From contig BAAHQB010000006.1 in NCBI GenBank assembly GCA_054601695.1, positions 1,302,001-1,366,000 of the forward strand: 64,000 nucleotides of DNA, read 5' to 3'. Within the stretch, counting starts at the first letter, position 1; each line of letters starts with the position of its first letter. Positions 27,616 through 64,000 of this stretch are shown piece by piece. The stretch comes from Amorphochlora amoebiformis. Lineage: Eukaryota; Cercozoa; Chlorarachniophyceae. The translations under genes and the position numbers were made by a program. The notes under the pieces are model-generated. The model worked only from the letters and a program-made list of their open reading frames with translations. It was not told where the DNA came from and did no database searches.

Positions 27616-27797
27616 AAGGTATATTTATAATGTATATATATATATATATATATATTTATTTATGTGCACATAACATGTTGTGAATATGTTAATATGTATA
27701 TACATACACAAATTACAAATATCATCAATATGTACATACACACACACACGCATATATATATATATATATGTGTGTGTTATGTACCTTGTTTACCTAA

Positions 27798-27840
<43 letters not shown>

Positions 27841-28360
27841 GTATATAATATATAGGTATATTTAGGTACATTATGCATAGTATAAATATACATATGTATG
27901 TATATATGTAATTCTATACATATATATATATATGTTTATATATGTGTACATATCTATACATACAATATGATGGTGCAAATAGACACATTTATATGATATA
28001 TATATATATATCATTTTATATATATATATGTATATATATATATATTATGTATATGTGTGTATATATTTATATGTATGCACATGTAAATACATGACGTATG
28101 AATTTTTTACATGTAAATGTATCATATATATACGTATGTATATTATATATATACATATATAAATTTAAATATGTATGTATACATATAATATGCGCAATGT
28201 ATGTGTGTGTATGAGTATATCTGTAATATATATATATATATATGTCTCATGTATAATATGTAGTACATACACACACACATACATAAACATATATACATAT
28301 ATATACATATTATATACACATATATATACATACATATAATTATATTATGTAAAATATATA

Positions 28361-28417
<57 letters not shown>

Positions 28418-29235
28418 ACAGACGTACATCACCACAACGTCTTTCCGCAACCTCCTGCACCAGCGAAGTCTACGACAGTATGTTATTGAACGTATTTCAC
28501 ATAAGATTTATGACATTTTCAAATTTGTTTCCAGAATATTGAGTACCTGCCGAACCCCGCGAGCTTCAAGATAAACGACATTAACTTTGGAATCGTCAAC
28601 TCGGATATCTTGATGCATATGAGCAAGCAAGAGATAAGCAGGTAAACTTCCATTCAAGTGAATCTGCAGCCATATCTTTTGCTAACACACAGATTCACAA
28701 TATCTCATTCATTTGGCAATCGAGTAACTTAAAATATAATAATTAGGCGAGCCCCCGGGGATAAACTCAACCGACTAGCTCGTTTGTCGTCTCATCTAAT
28801 CTCTCAGCGAAGGTATGAAATCATAATAATTACTCCCATCGTCTTGAGAGGGATTTATCTTAGTTTCTACCCTCTGTATTAGTTTCTACCCTCTGTATCC
28901 GCCGGTCAAGGGAGCCAACGTTGACCACTCGCACTACATGGCGTTCCGTATGATTAAGCGCCCGGACGTGCTCATCACGCCAGGAGATCTCAGATACTTC
29001 GCCCAGACCTCCGCCGATAAGAAGAGTGTATGCGTAAACCCTGGCCACCTCAGCAAGGGCACCTCCGGCGGAACGTATGCGATGCTTACGATCCACAACC
29101 TCAAGGTGACACACCTAACAGTCCTCATTCAAAAACGTACACACACTCTGTGTTCCTTTTCAGGAGAAGATGTCTGGAAACGCTTTCGATCGCAAACCTG
29201 CAGAACGAATCCGAGTCGATATCGTTCGAATATAG
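25181..29235 (+). CDS. POLA2: DNA polymerase alpha subunit B (primase-polymerase accessory subunit)
   Basis: Regulatory B subunit of the DNA polymerase alpha-primase complex, which primes nuclear DNA replication. Exons: 25181-25265, 25325-25587, 25670-25764, 25821-26014, 26070-26185, 26739-26894, 26943-27005, 27076-27172, 27225-27316, 27379-27529, 28422-28477, 28535-28641, 28747-28812, 28883-29105, 29164-29235 (TAG). Total 1836 nt, 611 aa, against about 600 in animals. The N-terminal region (1-120) is helical and includes [10 protein letters not shown]. The OB fold is about 252-324 ([37 protein letters not shown]). The inactive calcineurin-like phosphoesterase domain is about 356-590 ([75 protein letters not shown]). 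It ends [10 protein letters not shown]. Most introns are 48-105 nt; only two (26186-26738, 27530-28421) are inflated by TA arrays. Confidence 0.96.
28861..28898 (+). repeat. 19-bp tandem duplication of a POLA2 3' splice site
   Basis: TAGTTTCTACCCTCTGTAT occurs twice in direct succession (28861-28879, 28880-28898). The second copy provides the acceptor AG at 28881-28882 and opens the exon (S-FYPLYPP). Using the first copy's AG would encode the same S-F-Y-P-L-Y and then hit TAG in frame. Confidence 0.9.
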
Positions 29236-29907
29236 CTTTTGAGTTATAGGATAACTTTTCAATAATTATTTCTTGATTGCTCATACAAATATCTGGCGTC
29301 TGGAGTATATATATATATATATATATATTTAAGATACATATACAATAGTAACTAGAGTAAGTCTATAACTAGATAACTATAAGTTCTAGAATTTAGTATC
29401 TAGAGTATCTCTAGATCTAGAACCATACGTGAGTTGTAACTACTAGAACTAGTGTAAATATCTAGAGTATAGAGGGTACATACAATTCTCATGTCTGATG
29501 TAGAATGTCTAGATAGTATCTAGTCTATTACTAGTATTAGTCCATGATCTAGATGATGATAGTTTTGTAGGCGATATCTAGTATCTAGAGTATAACTAGT
29601 ATAAACTAGATAAACGGGCACGTCTAGAACCCAAACCAGCACCTCAGCACACTTCTAAATTTTGAATTCAATAACTAGAATGAATAATCTGGTGGTATAA
29701 TTAATTACAGTAACTGTTGTGACCGCGCTGCGTTCTACTAGGTCTAATGTATATGACAATAAATAAGCTGCTGAGCGAGCACTACACATTTGCAGGCGCT
29801 AGTACAGGCTCTATCTACTATCTAGTCCATTTAGTCACTAGAGTCAGTAGAGGGCGTAGAGGATACTCGGCGACGTCGACTCTGATGATATCTAGCACTT
29901 AGTGCGG
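29236..29907. other. Convergent intergenic region, TCTAGA/CTAG-rich
   Basis: Spacer between the stop codons of POLA2 and the formin. After a short TA array (29308-29329) it is dense in TCTAGA, CTAGT and CTAGA words up to about 29640 and again near 29800-29850. The vocabulary is the same as in the other convergent spacer (14920-15310). No gene or structured RNA is recognised. Confidence 0.6.
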
Positions 29908-48908
<19,001 letters not shown>

Positions 48909-49115
48909 GGGTCGTCCGAGGAGGTGTCAACCTGCCTCGTGCCAGCAGGCCGTTTATTTTTCGGGTCCGTGTGGCACGTGTCTGGATTGAAACGCCCAGC
49001 CGATTTGAAAAAGATATTTAGTCTATTGAGGTACCATCATTAGAGGTCATCTGGCTCGTCTCCCAACAATAATCTTCGTAAATAATAATCCTAAAAAGTC
49101 GGCCGGGGGAAGGAC
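48909..49115. promoter_or_regulatory. Divergent promoter region between the formin and USP32-like genes
   Basis: Only 207 bp separate the two start codons, with no TA array and mixed composition. It must carry both promoters and 5' UTRs, so shared or coupled expression is likely (inference). No specific core element can be assigned. Confidence 0.7.
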
Positions 49116-63552
<14,437 letters not shown>

Positions 63553-63646
63553 GTGAGGATCGTGTGTGTGTGTGATGTGCCAGTATGCATTATGAATGCG
63601 ATATATATTATACACATATACACACACACGCATACACACACATGTA

Positions 63647-63691
<45 letters not shown>

Positions 63692-63831
63692 TATATATAT
63701 ATATATGTATGTATGTATACATAAGTGCATATACATATATATATATATGTATATATATATATGTATATAATATATATATATATATGTATATGTATATGTA
63801 TGTATGTATGTATACATAAGTGCATATATAT

Positions 63832-63883
<52 letters not shown>

Positions 63884-63920
63884 ATATTGGATTATTTATC
63901 TGTATATACACATATATATT

Positions 63921-63965
<45 letters not shown>

Positions 63966-64000
63966 ATTATATTATATATATATATTATATATATATATAT
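63553..64000. repeat. Start of the next USP32-like intron, microsatellite-filled
   Basis: Begins at the GTGAGG donor after the RG-rich exon and runs to the window edge through CA, TA and TG arrays, with a repeated GTATGTATGTATACATAAGT-type unit at about 63711 and 63800. No exon is seen. Confidence 0.8.

Overview
The window is nuclear DNA of a eukaryote. Every protein-coding gene that can be recognised is cut into many short exons by GT-AG introns, and most introns are filled with very long (TA)n, (TATATG)n, (TG)n and (CA)n arrays. Exons are ordinary mixed-composition DNA and introns are extremely AT-rich. Degenerate TTAGGG/CCCTAA blocks lie in several introns. The gene content (deubiquitinase with EF-hand, DUSP and ubiquitin-like regions, formin, DNA polymerase alpha B subunit, signal-peptide-peptidase-like protease, GT-B glycosyltransferase) fits a protist or alga better than an animal, plant or fungus, because of the formin architecture and the glycosyltransferase type. 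I cannot name the lineage from sequence alone.

Layout: (1) 1-523, the last exon of an unrecognised coiled-coil gene on the plus strand. (2) 1130-14919 plus, a group-1 GT-B glycosyltransferase of at least 20 exons. (3) 15912-24818 minus, an SPPL2-type intramembrane aspartyl protease with 19 exons, 506 aa. (4) 25181-29235 plus, POLA2, 15 exons, 611 aa. (5) 29908-48908 minus, a formin with 36 exons (about 1182 aa) whose first exons encode a PX domain, followed by GBD/FH3, coiled coil, FH1 and FH2. (6) 49116 to beyond the right edge, plus, a USP32-like deubiquitinase; 25 exons (732 codons) are visible and the catalytic domain lies outside the window. A possible small two-exon membrane-protein gene lies on the plus strand inside a formin intron (40034-40365).

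The five complete or nearly complete genes alternate in orientation. Two divergent pairs have short spacers (362 bp between SPPL2 and POLA2; 207 bp between the formin and USP32). Two convergent pairs end in intergenic DNA rich in CTAG/TCTAGA palindromes (14920-15911 and 29236-29907). The genes do not form an obvious pathway.

I assembled exons by hand from reading-frame continuity, GT/AG borders, intron phase and family alignment from memory. The internal check is that each chain closes in phase: SPPL2 1521 nt, POLA2 1836 nt, formin 3549 nt. Intron sizes are bimodal: most POLA2 introns are 48-105 nt, while introns carrying a TA array run from about 500 nt to over 3 kb. No rRNA, tRNA, CRISPR array or intact transposon was recognised. 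Most (Ile-Tyr)n reading frames in the window are artefacts of the TA arrays.
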